DNA of 64,000 nt from Ascidia mentula (lineage: Eukaryota > Chordata > Ascidiacea > Phlebobranchia > Ascidiidae), in NCBI GenBank assembly GCA_947561715.1, contig OX387199.1, positions 17,737,001 to 17,801,000 of the forward strand, in the 5' to 3' direction. Numbering within the stretch: position 1 is the stretch's first letter; the number at the start of each line of letters is the position of its first letter. Made by a program: the position numbers and the translations under genes. A model generated the notes under the pieces. The model saw only the letters and a program-made list of their open reading frames with translations. It was not told where the DNA came from and did not search any database. Shown here piece by piece: positions 21,988-33,518 of this stretch.

Positions 21988-22859
21988 GAAGAACGCGAAG
22001 CAAAGTTTGTCATGTAATATTTGCGAACATGATTTAAATGCAAAATCACCTGCATTTTGAATTTTTGTAAATATGTAATGAATTGCAAATACTATTAACT
22101 ATTCAAGCGTGTGTGGGGAGAGTTAATACATCACAGCTCCTGTAGCTCTCTTCAAACATTGTGGAAATTCTAATTGATTCTTATCTGTCTGGTACTTAGT
22201 CAACAAATATTCAATTCAAAGTGACGTTTTTCGTTTCATATGATGGGTACTCTTCTTACAGATACAGACACTTTAAACTGTTTAAATGATAGATTTTATA
22301 CCTAACCAAACCAGGCCTGGTCATTTTACATAACACAGATTCAGGCAATGTTTAGTCCAAACATTAAAAATATATTTGGAAACTACTAAGATGCGTAAAA
22401 CATCTCTTTGAAAAATTTTATGCGTTTGATTTAGTATTGATTGCGCCGATGTCTAAAATCAAAAATTGCCAATACCAGACAGATGGGACGTGTGTCAAAC
22501 AAGCACCAAAGCGCCACATAGTGGACTGTAAACTATATTGTTCCCACTGCAAGTGCTTAAAAACAAACATGGTACAATTCTGGAAGATTTCTATACAGTG
22601 ACAATTTCCAGGCGCTCAAAACCTGTGTTTACTTTGAATAACAGAAAGTTTGAGTTTCAACGGATTCTAAATGAACAAGCAAAATCATGCTTTATACCTA
22701 AAGGTAACAATGACAATGTTTTAACTCATGAAATCAAACCCTGACCAGCAACACTTCTTTGGCGTGACACAAGTGAAACTTCAATTTGAATTTCAAATAT
22801 TAGTATAATAACATGAATAAATGAAACATGTATTCTAACAATAAAAGCGTTGACACAAC
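21988..22859. other. Intergenic, nothing recognised
   Basis: AT-rich sequence between the orphan cathepsin exon and the hAT element. A 68-codon frame at 22538-22744 has no recognisable motif. Confidence 0.3.
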
Positions 22860-22867
22860 GTTATTAT

Positions 22868-23297
22868 TAGTGATGCACCGAAACAGCATTTTTTTTATTC
22901 GGCCGAAACCGAATATTCGGCAAAAGTTGCCGAACAAATTCGGCCGAATAAACCGAAACTAATTTTGGTATCCATCTCCTTAAAATCGCAATAAATTTAA
23001 ATAAAACATGAGCTAGAATGCATCTGATCCTATCATACAACCTTTTATTGGCACTTAAAGAATGCTGTACCAACTGCTTAAAGTTGATTTCGGTGACAAT
23101 TAACAAATAAAACACACTAGTACAGTTTGAACAATGATTCTAAACTATACTAAACTTTGCGTACCAGTGTTGCATGCAGTAAAAAAGTTTCGGTTTCGGC
23201 CGAATTTTGCAAAAATATTCGGCCGAAACCGAATAATTATAAAAACCTTGGTTTCGGCCGAATAAGTTCGGCAAACCGAACTTTCGGTGCATCCCTA
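22868..23297. mobile_element. Non-autonomous hAT-type MITE
   Basis: A 430-bp element has terminal inverted repeats TAGTGATGCACCGAAA (left) and TAGGGATGCACCGAAA (right, reverse complement) and is flanked by perfect 8-bp duplications GTTATTAT at 22860-22867 and 23298-23305. Both arms contain repeated subterminal TTCGGCCGAA palindromes. An 8-bp target duplication and this TIR type indicate hAT transposition. No transposase is encoded. Confidence 0.92.
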
Positions 23298-23305
23298 GTT
23301 ATTAT

Positions 23306-24869
23306 AGTAATATTTGATATCGATACCTAAAGATAATAAGATCTGGTTGGTGAACGCCTCAACTTACAATTTGAATGGGTATTTTTGAAGTCGGAAACAT
23401 AAGACGAACAAAATGATGTTTCAGGGGCGTAATATCGCTGCAAATCTTTTGTTTTCGAGCAAATGTGTGAAGCGTAGAATATGGTGGTTGTTGGTGGGAA
23501 ACACTTTCTTTTTGTTTAATGTGGCTTCGTTCCCACCTTGATTTTGGGTTTATCACTTTTAGTTTGAGGTTTTCATAGTGAGATGGCAAATGTGAGGGGT
23601 GTTAATACTACCTTTGTATAAATATAATTTAAGATGAATGGATCGCGGTCAAAAAACAACACAAACAAAGTGACGTCAAATCGAATCGCTTTTATTTTGC
23701 GCAAACAGAGCAACTACGCAGTTGAACAATACATGAGTGCAACGACACGCAACACAATATTTGAGTGCGCGTAGCCAACGTCAACATCGCTATGTTTACA
23801 AAACAATGTCTTTCTCCATGTTCAAGGAATCAAGTCCTCGCAATATTCATTTACTTGTATTTAAAATCAAACTTTTCTGTAAATATGTCCTATATTACGT
23901 TTTACGTACACATGCCACAGGAAAATCAGGTGTTGGGTTGAAACAACCTTTATATTTATCTGATTTCTAATCCTCTTTCGGTAAATCAATGGGAATATTG
24001 CTGACATCATCTTATGAAACATTATTGACCAAATTATGGCACGGACAATCATCATTTAGTATGGAACATAGATGGTATGAGAATTTTGTTTTCAATATTT
24101 GCAATTTTTCACCACATTATTATTGTTTGTTTTCGTACTCCTAACAAAAAAATTGAGACGCATAACAAACAAAAAGAGCAGTTGAAAAGATTTCACTTTA
24201 CAATTGTTGCCAACCTAACACACAACGAATCATAACACAACATATGAAGTTGGCGCTGCTAAGCCTTTCATTGGATGGTTTCGCAATTTGAGTCTATTCT
24301 CTGTGCTCAATGAATCAATGTTATTTATATGTAGCCTCCTGGGAATTTTTTTTTCATTTGAGACCAAGTTTCTTCCGTTCTGAGCAATGGGGAATCATAT
24401 CAGAAGATTTTGTCAAGAGGAAACGTAGTCGTAAAAATGCTGTTATCACAGACGATTTTTGATTGAGGTTTACCACGTTTTCAGCATAAATCATTCAATA
24501 TTGGAATATTTATTTGTCGTTTACTCGGTAATCTTTGTTTTCCCCTTGAGCGATTCTTTATCAAGTGACAAACTCTATATCAAGTATAAAAAAAGACTCA
24601 CAGTAAGTTCAAATTCCTTTGTTCAGGATTTCAGATGTAATTTGTGTGTATTTGCGTTCAACTTATTGATGGCGCAGCCTCGGTGCAAGTGAAATGGAAC
24701 GACCCAAAACAACAATATAACAACAAAGTAAGTGGAAGCAAAGTTAATACAACTCTTTTAACTTGTACCAATAAGAAAAGCAATAAAATATTTGAAATCG
24801 TGTCAAAAAAATAAAACGACTATTAAGTTGCAGCAGTCAGCATTGATTACTACCTGATTTATTGACTGC
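23306..24869. other. Upstream of the cathepsin pseudogene
   Basis: No gene was clearly recognised. A plus-strand frame near 24459-24692 contains LYIKYKKRL, faintly like a cathepsin propeptide start, but the I29 ERFNIN pattern is not visible and the match is too weak to call. Confidence 0.3.
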
Positions 24870-26042
24870 GGAGAGAGATGAGGACAAGGGTTCTGATGGC
24901 AATAAAGATTGGGACGTGGACATGGACGGAACACGGGATGAGAAGGACGTGCTCCTAAACATGTTGGAACATGACGATGAAAACAGGGAGGGTAACAACC
25001 AAAAAAGCATAGATTGGGACCGGTAAAAGATCAAAGACCTCGCGTGACGACTGACCCCAAACCAGAAACTTTTCCAGTTTGTTGGATATTCAGTGCGGTA
25101 AGCTGTGGCAGTTGCCATAATCGAGACATTTCTTGCTGTGGTAGAAAGTATATTCCTTATATCGTTTCGTTGTATGTTAGGTTTGTAGGTTGGGGCAGTT
25201 GAATCTGTGCCGTCAAAGTGGTAAACTTATAGTGCTATCTGAACAGCATTTAGTTGATTGTTTGATCAAAGGTAAAAAAGCTACGAGTGGATACCCAAAA
25301 GAGGCATTTTTATTTATTAGGGACAAAAAGGGAATCACCAGTGTCAAACAATATCCATATGTGGGAAAGGTACTGAATTTTGTAATGTTGTAATTTCGCC
25401 GTTTGCTTGGTATCTGGTCAAACTGTGTATGCGACTGCAAAAAATCTTTTCTGCTACAAAATTGAATCAACCGGAATTTAATGCTAAACGGAGCAGATTC
25501 GGTCGGGAGATGAAGATTTGAGAAAATTGTTGCAAATAAAGGTCCTGTTTCTGTTTGCTTGATAATCTCCACGAAATCCGAATTTCGGAAAATAAAATTT
25601 AGAAGTAGGCCACTGCTTTACTAAAATTCCCTAAGATTTAAACAACCCTTTTGCTTCTAGCCAGATTTTCTGACAACAGTTGGAAAGATGCTCGTGAAAC
25701 TTTCAACCAACTTGAAAAGCTGAAAGGAAATGATCGAAAAGTTTACAGTGAAATGCACAAAGAGCATCTATTTCACTCAGTGCTAGTCCTGGGTTATGAA
25801 AAAACTGCGGAAGGAAACTTCTTGATCATCAAGGACAGGTATACAAGAAAGATATTCTTTTTAACCAAATATAACATTGTAGTAAATTTGTTTAAAGTTA
25901 TGGGACGGTTCAAGGCGGTTTGAAGCCCGGTTACAAAAAAATCGCCAAGAATCGGAATAACAATTGCAACATTGCCGGGAATGCGACTTATCCTGTTGGC
26001 GTCAAGTTAGCCGAACTTCCTGAAAACTTTGAAGGGTTTTGA
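24870..26042 (+). pseudogene. Papain-like cysteine protease (cathepsin L-type) pseudogene
   Basis: Successive segments match a cathepsin: SIDW then GPVKDQ, VCWIFSA (active-site Cys), SGKLIVLSEQHLVDC, GYPKEAFLFIRDKKGI, YPYVGK, GDEDLRK then VANKGPVSV, HSVLVLGYEK (active-site His), FLIIKDRY where the catalytic Asn is Asp, and the last exon 25898-26042 with GLKPGYKKIAKNRNNNC. Frame changes are needed between SIDW and GPVKDQ (about 25015), before SGKLIVL (about 25200) and after GDEDLRK (about 25525), and in-frame stops lie near 25470. The normal CGSCW motif is also altered. Splice-like sites remain after WIFSA and after YVGK. The gene was once intron-containing, so this is decay by duplication and not a retrocopy. 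Confidence 0.85.
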
Positions 26043-26817
26043 TCGTATGTTCTCTTCACATTCTGGTAGTGTTTGTGCTAAACCTACGTATTTTCCAGCA
26101 ATGTTCAGCAAAAACTAACGTCAAAACAAAAATTATTTCCTGAAACTTTTAAACCCGCCGTTTGTTAGATGTCGAGCGCGTGAATTTATGTCAACAATTC
26201 TTTTTTTGCTAACCTTAACGACACGTCCACGTAATTATGCCGTAATGCATGACGTCGTGCTGCAAATCGCCAAACACCTATTGTAATGCGAGAAACGCAT
26301 AACCTTTATGTTTAGTCATTGCAGGAGAAAACACCGTGTAGGTCTACTATTAGCGGTGCATTGCCGATGTCTTCCATTCCGTTTTTTCAATTACCTAACT
26401 ATGTCAATTGTGTTTCAGATTTGTGTCAGCGAAATGTTCCAAACTAAATTCTTGGAGAAAATCGTGTATCCGCACGACCAATGTATATTCCGAACCAAAT
26501 TTCGTGATCAACTACCGTCGATTATAAATGGCATGTCTGAAGGAGTTTGTGACAGGGATCTTTCTTAACAATTCGCCTTCGGCTTCTCGCCATAAAAGAA
26601 TGTAACCACTGTCCGATACAGAGACGGAAAAAAAAAGTCAAAAGTTTTTTTTTTATAAAGCGGTTATTGCCAACATTGTTTGTATTTTTGCTATTTCCGA
26701 TTGAAATTTCTCATCACGTCACTCGGTGTTAACACTCAGAGATGGATCGATTGCAATATGTCATAACTGCTATTATATCCACGTGAAATGTCGCCTTGTT
26801 GTACCAAACCTTTACAA
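26043..26817. other. Intergenic, nothing recognised
   Basis: AT-rich. A frame at 26308-26568 has no recognisable domain. Confidence 0.3.
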
Positions 26818-26925
26818 CGCATATATCGCTTGGATTTTAATTATATCGCTTGGATGTTAATTCAAATGTTTTTACTGTGCGGTTTTATAAAGTTTGTCGG
26901 ATTTTACCAGATAAATAATAAAATT
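26818..26925 (+). repeat. Direct repeat, first copy
   Basis: The segment with atcgcttggat, then gtgcggttttataaagtttgt and ttttaccagataaat, recurs at 27455-27550 with substitutions. Origin unknown; the two copies flank SINE-like and unclassified sequence. Confidence 0.5.
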
Positions 26926-27359
26926 GTCTCTTCTGCTATCATATACAGTGTAGCCTATTTTTTTAAATTGGAATCGGTGTTTCTATAAATCCGCATGGTG
27001 GTACAAGATATTACCCCTACAAATAATGTTGTACGCTACAGAGTTGTCCTGTGTCAAAGCCAGTAAATAACTATACCCTTATCAACCCAGCAAGGTTCAC
27101 AAGGCTTGGTCTTCTTTTTGGTGTCTGGCTCGAACGCCTGTTATTTTGTTACACCGGGATTCGAAACGAAGAATTCCTGGGCAGAAGGTTTTCTTCTTGA
27201 TGTATGCACCGGGCGCTAATCCGATGGGCATATCCTTTTGTTAGTTTTACCATGCAGTTACCGGGGCGACAGCTTGTGGTGAACAGCCCAGACATAGGTT
27301 ACCCCAAAAAAACGCCAGAGCGTTTAATTTGTGAAGGTTTGTTTATTTCGGTTTGAAAG

Positions 27360-27452
27360 CAGCGGTCTTGCTCCCGACCCATTTACCAAGAAATAAACCT
27401 GATCGAGATTCGTGTCCAGGATGTTGTGGATTCGAATCCCGATGTGGTCCAA
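27360..27452 (+). repeat. tRNA-derived SINE, decayed copy
   Basis: It shares cgaccc..taccaagaaa, tgatcg..attcgtg and the B-box region ggattcgaatccc (27428-27440) with 31840-31945. The tRNA-like 3' region and A-rich gap suggest a pol III SINE. Confidence 0.5.
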
Positions 27453-27454
27453 TA

Positions 27455-27550
27455 TAAATATCAATTAAATTCGCTTGGATTTTGATTTAATTTAAGCGAT
27501 TTGTTTTTGTGCAGTTAAGTTTGTCGGATTTTAGCAGATAAATTATAAAC
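27455..27550 (+). repeat. Direct repeat, second copy
   Basis: Diverged copy of 26818-26925 in the same orientation. Confidence 0.5.
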
Positions 27551-28028
27551 ATCCATAGTTATATGCTTGACGAAAGTTTCAAGTTAGGTAAAGTTTGTGC
27601 ATTCCATTTTCCACGACATTTAGATTTAAGATTTATCCGGTAGTTCTTTAGTGTAATGAGTTAGACATACATTAACGTATGTTGCAAACATTACGTTAAA
27701 CAGCGTTTTCCCAAGAAAACAAATAAAAACATTGAATTGGCTTCTCCTTTATATATGATTTCATGACAGTCAGCAAATTGTTGCACCATCATAACTTTGT
27801 TGAATGGACGTGACGACGACCGAGTTGTCCAAACCAGATGAAAGTCTACCTTATAAAATAAGTGCAATTGCACCACACGCATTTGATGAAGACATTGAGG
27901 TTCCATTCATTAGCTGACTTACGTGTAAAGTACAATTTGGAACAGAGGTGATGGCGCCACCTGGTGCTAATATATACACACCAAGTGCTCCATTCACACT
28001 AAAATGTGATTCAATAACATTTGGAATA
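27551..28028. other. Intergenic, nothing recognised
   Basis: No coding signal found; a minus-strand frame at 27691-27906 has no known motif. Confidence 0.3.
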
Positions 28029-28032
28029 TTAA

Positions 28033-29055
28033 CCCTTTAGAGCCCAAGGGTATACTGAGCAACAGAAAAAAATTAATATATAGCGTTTTGTTGCGTTGAT
28101 GGGTTCAATAACACATTTCATGAAAAAAATTTGAGATGTTTGGCCGTTAACCCCCATTTTCTGGTGGGGTCAACTGTGACCCATTGGGCTCTGGCGGATG
28201 ACCAATGAAAAAATTTAACTTTCTAATTTTGTTGAAACTAGTGTAGCTATGCATTTCTTTAGTAGTACAAGTAACAACCTAAATGAAATCGATGTAATAT
28301 TTTATTATGTTTGGTCAAACAACTGATTTTTAGACCCCTATTACGTCTGATTTTCGTGTTTCGTAGGTTCATATGGGCAGAAAACTTTGTTTTTCAGTAT
28401 TTAAAGCTAAACAACGCCTTATTTAGGTCCGTGTTGATGCTGCCCAAGTTGTAACAGCAATATTTGCCTATTTTTGCTGGTCAATGGTTATTTATACCGA
28501 TAAAATTTGAAAAAAACTTCATAAACAGCTATTTTACCGTGCATAAAATAAAAACCTAACTCGAAATCGAGGCAATAGATGATGCACGTATTATTTCTAG
28601 TATCATGTGATGCTGTTATGTAATAATATTAATTGAAAAGCTGAAAAACATGATTCAAAAAAAATAATTGTACTTGGCACCAATGCCCTATGTCCCATAA
28701 ACGACCACATGAAATTAAAAGGGGTGTCATTTCTTAAAAATACGTGCTACGAATACCTAACTTTTTTATAGATACTATACAATGCCTTAGCTAAATGACT
28801 ACCGACTTTATTTGCAAATTGTTCACCAATTGAATGTTTTTTTTACACATGTAAATGTAGCTTATAAAGCACTTTTGCGTTTCCTTCCGGCGTGCTTGCT
28901 GTGTCAATCAAAAAATCCCTATAGCGACATCTACCGGTTTTAAAATTATATGTAGATCAGGGCAAAGGAAGGACTCTGGGCTTTAAAGGTAAAAAAAATC
29001 GAAAAAGCAGAAACATTTCTTGTATGGGTCTTTAAAGTCATGGGGCTCTAAAGCG
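28033..29055. mobile_element. Non-autonomous piggyBac-type (TTAA) element
   Basis: Ends are CCCTTTAGAGCCC on the left and, reverse-complemented, CGCTTTAGAGCCCC on the right, each bordered by the tetranucleotide TTAA (28029-28032 and 29056-29059). TTAA target duplication and CCCTTT-type ends are typical of piggyBac elements. Further copies of the GGGCTCTGG/GGGCTTTAAAGG motif lie near both ends as subterminal repeats. The interior has no transposase frame. Confidence 0.75.
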
Positions 29056-29501
29056 TTAACACAAGGTAACAAGGTAATAAGTTATTTTATTGCTTACCAT
29101 GGGCCCTTTGATGGCTATGTATACTGGTTGCTAGGCAGTTTTTCAGTCATCGAATATTCAGCTGTCATCATGTCAGGAGATACCCATTCTCCTACACCTG
29201 AAGAACAAAATAAGAAGGTTGAGAACCTTTATTGTGCGTGTAAGGACCGAATGCCGGCAAAAAGCCATGTGAGTGATAATGAAAAGTCTACCAACAAAGC
29301 ACAGGTACTACAAAGAAATGCAGACAAAAGCGTTGTGGGCTCAGGCATCACCTATGTTGTGGCATAACCCATCTCAGTTAAGACATTGTGGTAATGTCCA
29401 ACTTTGTTGGGTGTGATGTTGTAATTTGGGTCGCTGACATGAAAACATTACATCCATGTTGCTGGGACGACCGTGCGCGGATTACCCAGTGACACGTCGT
29501 A

Positions 29502-29741
29502 TTACAGCTTAACACTTGGGGAGCAAATCTTTATTTTGTAAAGATGAAGGCTTGTCAATGCAGTGTAATACGCCTGCACGTCATCGGTTTGTTGCGCAGT
29601 TGCCAAAGCTTCAAAGTCGATATCCTGGGATGAAGTGTGCAAAGTAGGCATGGCAACACACGAAACGGCATCAGCGATTTTATTGCGCATCTCATTGACA
29701 TTTTGCTGACTCTCTTCATCCACGATTTCATTGGTAAACAA
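29502..29741 (-). mobile_element. Ty3/gypsy-like pol fragment (RNase H-integrase linker)
   Basis: The minus-strand frame contains NKIADAVSCV followed by IDFEALATAQQTDD, which matches the linker NxVADALSR...I(D/A)xxxLAxAQxxD between RNase H and integrase in Ty3/gypsy polyproteins. Nothing else of the polyprotein was recognised adjacent to it. It is a short relic. Confidence 0.55.
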
Positions 29742-31100
29742 TCATCTTATTTTGCTCGTGATTCTCACAAGAATGTGTGGTTGTCGTGATTTATGGGTGA
29801 AAATTAATCGGACTCTAATCGCTTTATTTAGCCGCAGCTTAATTTCGATGTACACGAAAATAGATGTTCAGGCCAGCAAAACACCACTCCATTCAACTTT
29901 TCTTGCGCTCAACAGAAATGCGGAACTAATTTAAAAATTCAATTGGAGGTGTAATTTAGTTTAATTTGTGGACCCAGCTTGAGTTGCTGATTTGGTTTTC
30001 ATTTTTAAAATCATTACATTTCAGCTCCAATGCCAGGTTGTACCTCCAATGCCAATGTACAAGTCGTCATGCGAAAGAGCGTGGCTTTAATGCTGTGTTT
30101 TGCATGTAGGCGCGATAAACTATCGGCTTTATTGACAAACTTGGCTATTAACAGTAACACGTCATCATTAACTTGAAAACATAAATTACACAAAGTCAGA
30201 AACCTAGTGCATTACGTCGTCCTACTGCAAAGAATGCTGCGATCATTATGTTTACTGGCATCGGTATCGAGACATTGTCGTGAACCTTAATCGTTGCATT
30301 GGTACCGCTCCCGCTAACTGTTTCCGTTGGTAGACATGTTTTAGTTAATTTGTGAAGGTCGCTTGACAACTGGTGCCCAGTCCGAGGGCTTGGGCCATCC
30401 GTTTTTTGTGTGAAGTCAGCTTTGAAAAAAGGGAAAATAATGTTTCGGCATCAAATCTCTACAAAATAATATGTTTTAACCCTAGAAGTAATTTTGAATA
30501 AGTTAAAAAAAACAAATTATCAATAAGTTTCAACTGGGGCACTGCCTATTAAATATTCACTGACATTTTGCAGTATTAAACGTCTCACGCAAAACTAAAT
30601 TAGTCGTTTGGCAGATAACATAAGCCCCATTGTCCTATATTCTCCACACACAGTAATACATCACATTTCACTTGCCGCTACAAATATTTATCAGTATAAA
30701 TAACTGCAGTATCTTTTAAATTAATTTTAAAAGTGATCTCGTTCTCGAGTAACTTGCCCTGGTATGTTGAAATCAGTTGATCCATGACTTGCACTAAAGG
30801 CAATTGTAGCTCGTCGATAAAGCAGAGGATCTGTTCAAATTAATAAGCGTTTATATTAAGATATGTGCAATTACATCCTATGCGTTTTAAGGACGTATAA
30901 AGTTTTTAAACCCCACCGAAGTGTATTTAATTGGATTGTTTTCTTATCACACTGCAAAAATAGTTGGGTAGTGTATACCCAAAATAATTGGATTTCGGCT
31001 TCGTATGATATCTCGTTCCCTTTTCCGACGTTTCCTGAACCGAATCTACGTAGTGGTCACCCTGTCAAAAGCGTGTTGGGTGGGAATATACCCAGACTAA
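29742..31100. other. Intergenic, unclassified
   Basis: No gene was recognised. A TATA-like, AT-rich composition prevails. It separates two retroelement relics that are in the wrong order to be one element. Confidence 0.3.
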
Positions 31101-31107
31101 TACCCTG

Positions 31108-31345
31108 ATCGCGTAAATGGTAGAGGCCCAACCACATCGACCTTTTCACGCTGCATCGGGCTATTTACCGTCGAGTGGACCAATGGTGCCTGTGACCTTT
31201 GTGCGTTTTATTTGCAATATTGACACCCGATACAACCCCGACAAAACTGTTCTACTTCTTCACGCCATCTGTACAAAAGGTACCTTTAGGTGACTTTAGA
31301 GAGGGTCTTCGCGATTCCTGGATGCCCACCTCCGAGCGAGTCTTC
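31108..31345 (-). mobile_element. Ty3/gypsy-like integrase relic
   Basis: On the minus strand GGGHPGIAKTLSKV, then after a stop RWREEVEQF and CRGCIGCQ, match the integrase HHCC zinc-binding region. Further on, in another frame, APLVHSTVNSPMQ and KVDVVGPLPFTRSG match the start of the integrase catalytic core. Stops and frame changes show it is dead. Confidence 0.65.
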
Positions 31346-31554
31346 TTATAGTGCAACAATAACCCCTTGTCTTAAACTTAAGAAAGAGAACTACTTTAAC
31401 TACGATCTTTACCCCGTAATCAGTTTCCACGCATAACTCCTTTACCTTTTGCATTAGTCGAGTAAAGAGCGATCACCAATGTCGACATGGATCGCCTTGA
31501 CGACATAAACAAATGAACGTCCCGTTTCCTAGTGCAATTGCAAGCGTCGTAAGG

Positions 31555-31640
31555 TGCTTAGCGTTGCCTCTCTGATCGTCCGGCATTGGTCTCATGGCGC
31601 AAGGCTCGTTTCTACTTCTTTGTATTCGACTGCATAGAGG
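31555..31640 (+). repeat. Short dispersed repeat, copy 1
   Basis: The segment tggtctcatggcgcaagg, then ttcgactgcatagaggttgcc recurs at 48340-48425 in the same orientation with about 80 percent similarity by eye. Its proximity to the hammerhead repeat at 31693 may mean both belong to one family. Confidence 0.45.
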
Positions 31641-31692
31641 TTGCCCCTTAAAACCCCCTCTCACACGCCTTGTATATAAACCTCGCAGGCAC

Positions 31693-31830
31693 ACTAAATT
31701 CCACTTTGTGGTACCGTTCCGGTTAACGTCGATCTGTTGGGTACCTTACACTCAGTACCAAACAACAGAGACCAACCACTGTGGAGCGCACTTTGGCCAA
31801 ACGGATCTCCTGCGTAACCGATATATAGTG
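31693..31830 (-). repeat. Hammerhead family-A repeat, body without ribozyme
   Basis: Nearly the same sequence as 9311-9460 (ccactttgtggtacc, then ccaaccactgtggagcgcac) and a diverged match to the reverse complement of the 269-bp unit at 32161. The ribozyme part is missing. Confidence 0.55.
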
Positions 31831-31839
31831 ATATATTGG

Positions 31840-31945
31840 CGGGTGATTGGCAGCATTGACCAAGCGCCCGACCCGAATACCAAGAAAAAAAACTTGATCG
31901 GAATTCGTGCGCAGGATGTCCTGGGTTCAAATCCCGGTGTGGTGA
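31840..31945 (+). repeat. tRNA-derived SINE copy
   Basis: The 3' part carries ggttcaaatcc (31924-31934), a perfect pol III B box, followed by a tRNA-like ending, a short A tract and a TA microsatellite. The same unit recurs at 27360-27452. The A-box side is not clear. Confidence 0.55.
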
Positions 31946-32136
31946 AAAAAAAAATATATATATATAGTGATAAGCATATTTTACTGCAAACAAGATGTCG
32001 TAAAATTCTTTGCAGGACACTCTGTGTAAATCGCATCACAATTCACATTCCATCGTCAACATTGCATCAAATGTTCAGCAGCAACATTTTTCGTTTGAAG
32101 TTGTTTTTCTAACAATCAATTACTCTTTTGCATTCA

Positions 32137-32485
32137 ATATCATCTGATAAGCAATGATGAGACCTTTTAGGTCGAAACAGTGGCCATCTGCCTGCAGCTT
32201 ATACACAATTCATATTATTGGCTCCACTTTGCTTATCATATATGATTATTGTGGCACGGGGCCTGACGGCACTATTGGTTGAGCTTTGCTTGGCCGTAGT
32301 GTTCTACCTTGTTTTCTCCGTAAGGTTGCACCTAGTTTGGTGCCCAACGGATGACGGTGATTGTATAGTCACCACGAAGTGGAAGTCTTGCTTGGCCGTT
32401 TGGTCAGCAAAGTCGTCTGAAAGTGATGAGACCTTTTAGGTCGAAACAGTGGCCAACTGTCTGCAGCTTATACACAATATCATCT
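32137..32485 (+). repeat. Tandem hammerhead-ribozyme repeat (269-bp unit)
   Basis: Two type-I-like hammerheads lie exactly 269 bp apart (stem II starts at 32161 and 32430). Each reads UGAUGA, GACC-UUUUA-GGUC, GAAA, then CAGU-GGCCA-xCUG. The second copy continues with UC to form GUC and stem I strand UGCAGC. In both copies the first base of the CUGAUGA box is changed (A or G), and in the first copy GUC is GCC, so both look inactive. Tandem units of a few hundred bp each with one hammerhead are the structure of animal retrozymes and hammerhead satellites. Confidence 0.65.
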
Positions 32486-33518
32486 GGTTCTTTCGCGACT
32501 AATTTAAACTTTCACGGAAATTTAATCGTTTTGTTGAATGTTTGCTGACGTGAGAGGGTAAAAGTGTGTGTATTCTTGAACTTGTGAATTCTGATGAGGT
32601 ACAAATTCCAACCACACTTCATGAGTTTGGTAAAGAATTCCTCGGCTGTTTATGTTGGTTCTTGTTTGAAATATCGTCATGGCGAAAATAAAACAGGTTC
32701 TTTACCCACCTCTCGTTGTCGCTTAACGTCATTTGTTACCAATGATTCAGCTTCAATGTACAATGAAAAAATAACTCCCGCCTGTGGGCGATCGAGTGCG
32801 CCAAACCAAACGACAAATATTTGTCGGAATGAGTAAATTTATGGCATACTCTTGTAGAAAGGGTTCTCTTTTCTTTGAACAAAAACATCGAAACAAGGCA
32901 ATCTACTATACCTTGGTCGCACTCCACTGTGAACTTGGTTCATGGATGTAATGTCGAATACACTTAATACCATCGTGTCTGATGCTCGATGCTCAGATTA
33001 GGTGCCAATGGAAAGTGAATGAAAGCACCAGTGACAGAATATAATCTGAACATATCGTGATATTTACGAACTAACCTATGACTGCCAAAATGTATCACTC
33101 TTGCCCACACAACCTGTATCACATGAAACAGGTCATGTTTCACGTTCCCACTTCATCACAAAATTATCACAAACACGTTTTTCTGTTTTTCACAGAAAGT
33201 CGGAAAAGTCGAGGAAGGTGAAGAAACAAATAAAATAAGAACACAGTGTTGACATTAAAACAAGTCAGATCATAGACCCAATTGAAATAAGTTTAAATAT
33301 AACGAAGGCATCAAATGTGGAAGTCAATAAAATGAAATCAGCTCAAAACAAAAACTTTTATATGCTTTGCCAAGTTATGCTATCTTGTACAAAGCCTATT
33401 AAAATCTCAAGTTGAACCCATCTCCAAAGTACAATTTACGTAGCTTGAATATCTTTGAAGTCTGCGACCAAACAAAACTTTTCCTCGAACAACAAATACC
33501 AACATGATGGTTCATAGT
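32486..33518. other. 3' flank of GON4L, nothing recognised
   Basis: No coding sequence recognised; frames at 32594-32836 (+) and 32736-32927 (-) have no known motif. The 3' UTR of GON4L must extend into the right-hand part. Confidence 0.3.

Noticed and set aside
24459-24692. Cathepsin propeptide exon
   Set aside because: Only a vague IKYKKRL resemblance; the ERFNIN pattern is not visible.
29020-29367. 115-codon open frame (+)
   Set aside because: It begins inside the right end of the piggyBac-type element and shows no known domain; it is likely chance.
31924-31945. Functional tRNA gene
   Set aside because: Only the T-arm/B-box side is tRNA-like, followed by an A tract; this is a SINE tail.
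31594-32112. 172-codon open frame (+)
   Set aside because: It runs through the hammerhead repeat body and a tRNA-derived SINE, so it is repeat sequence and not a gene.
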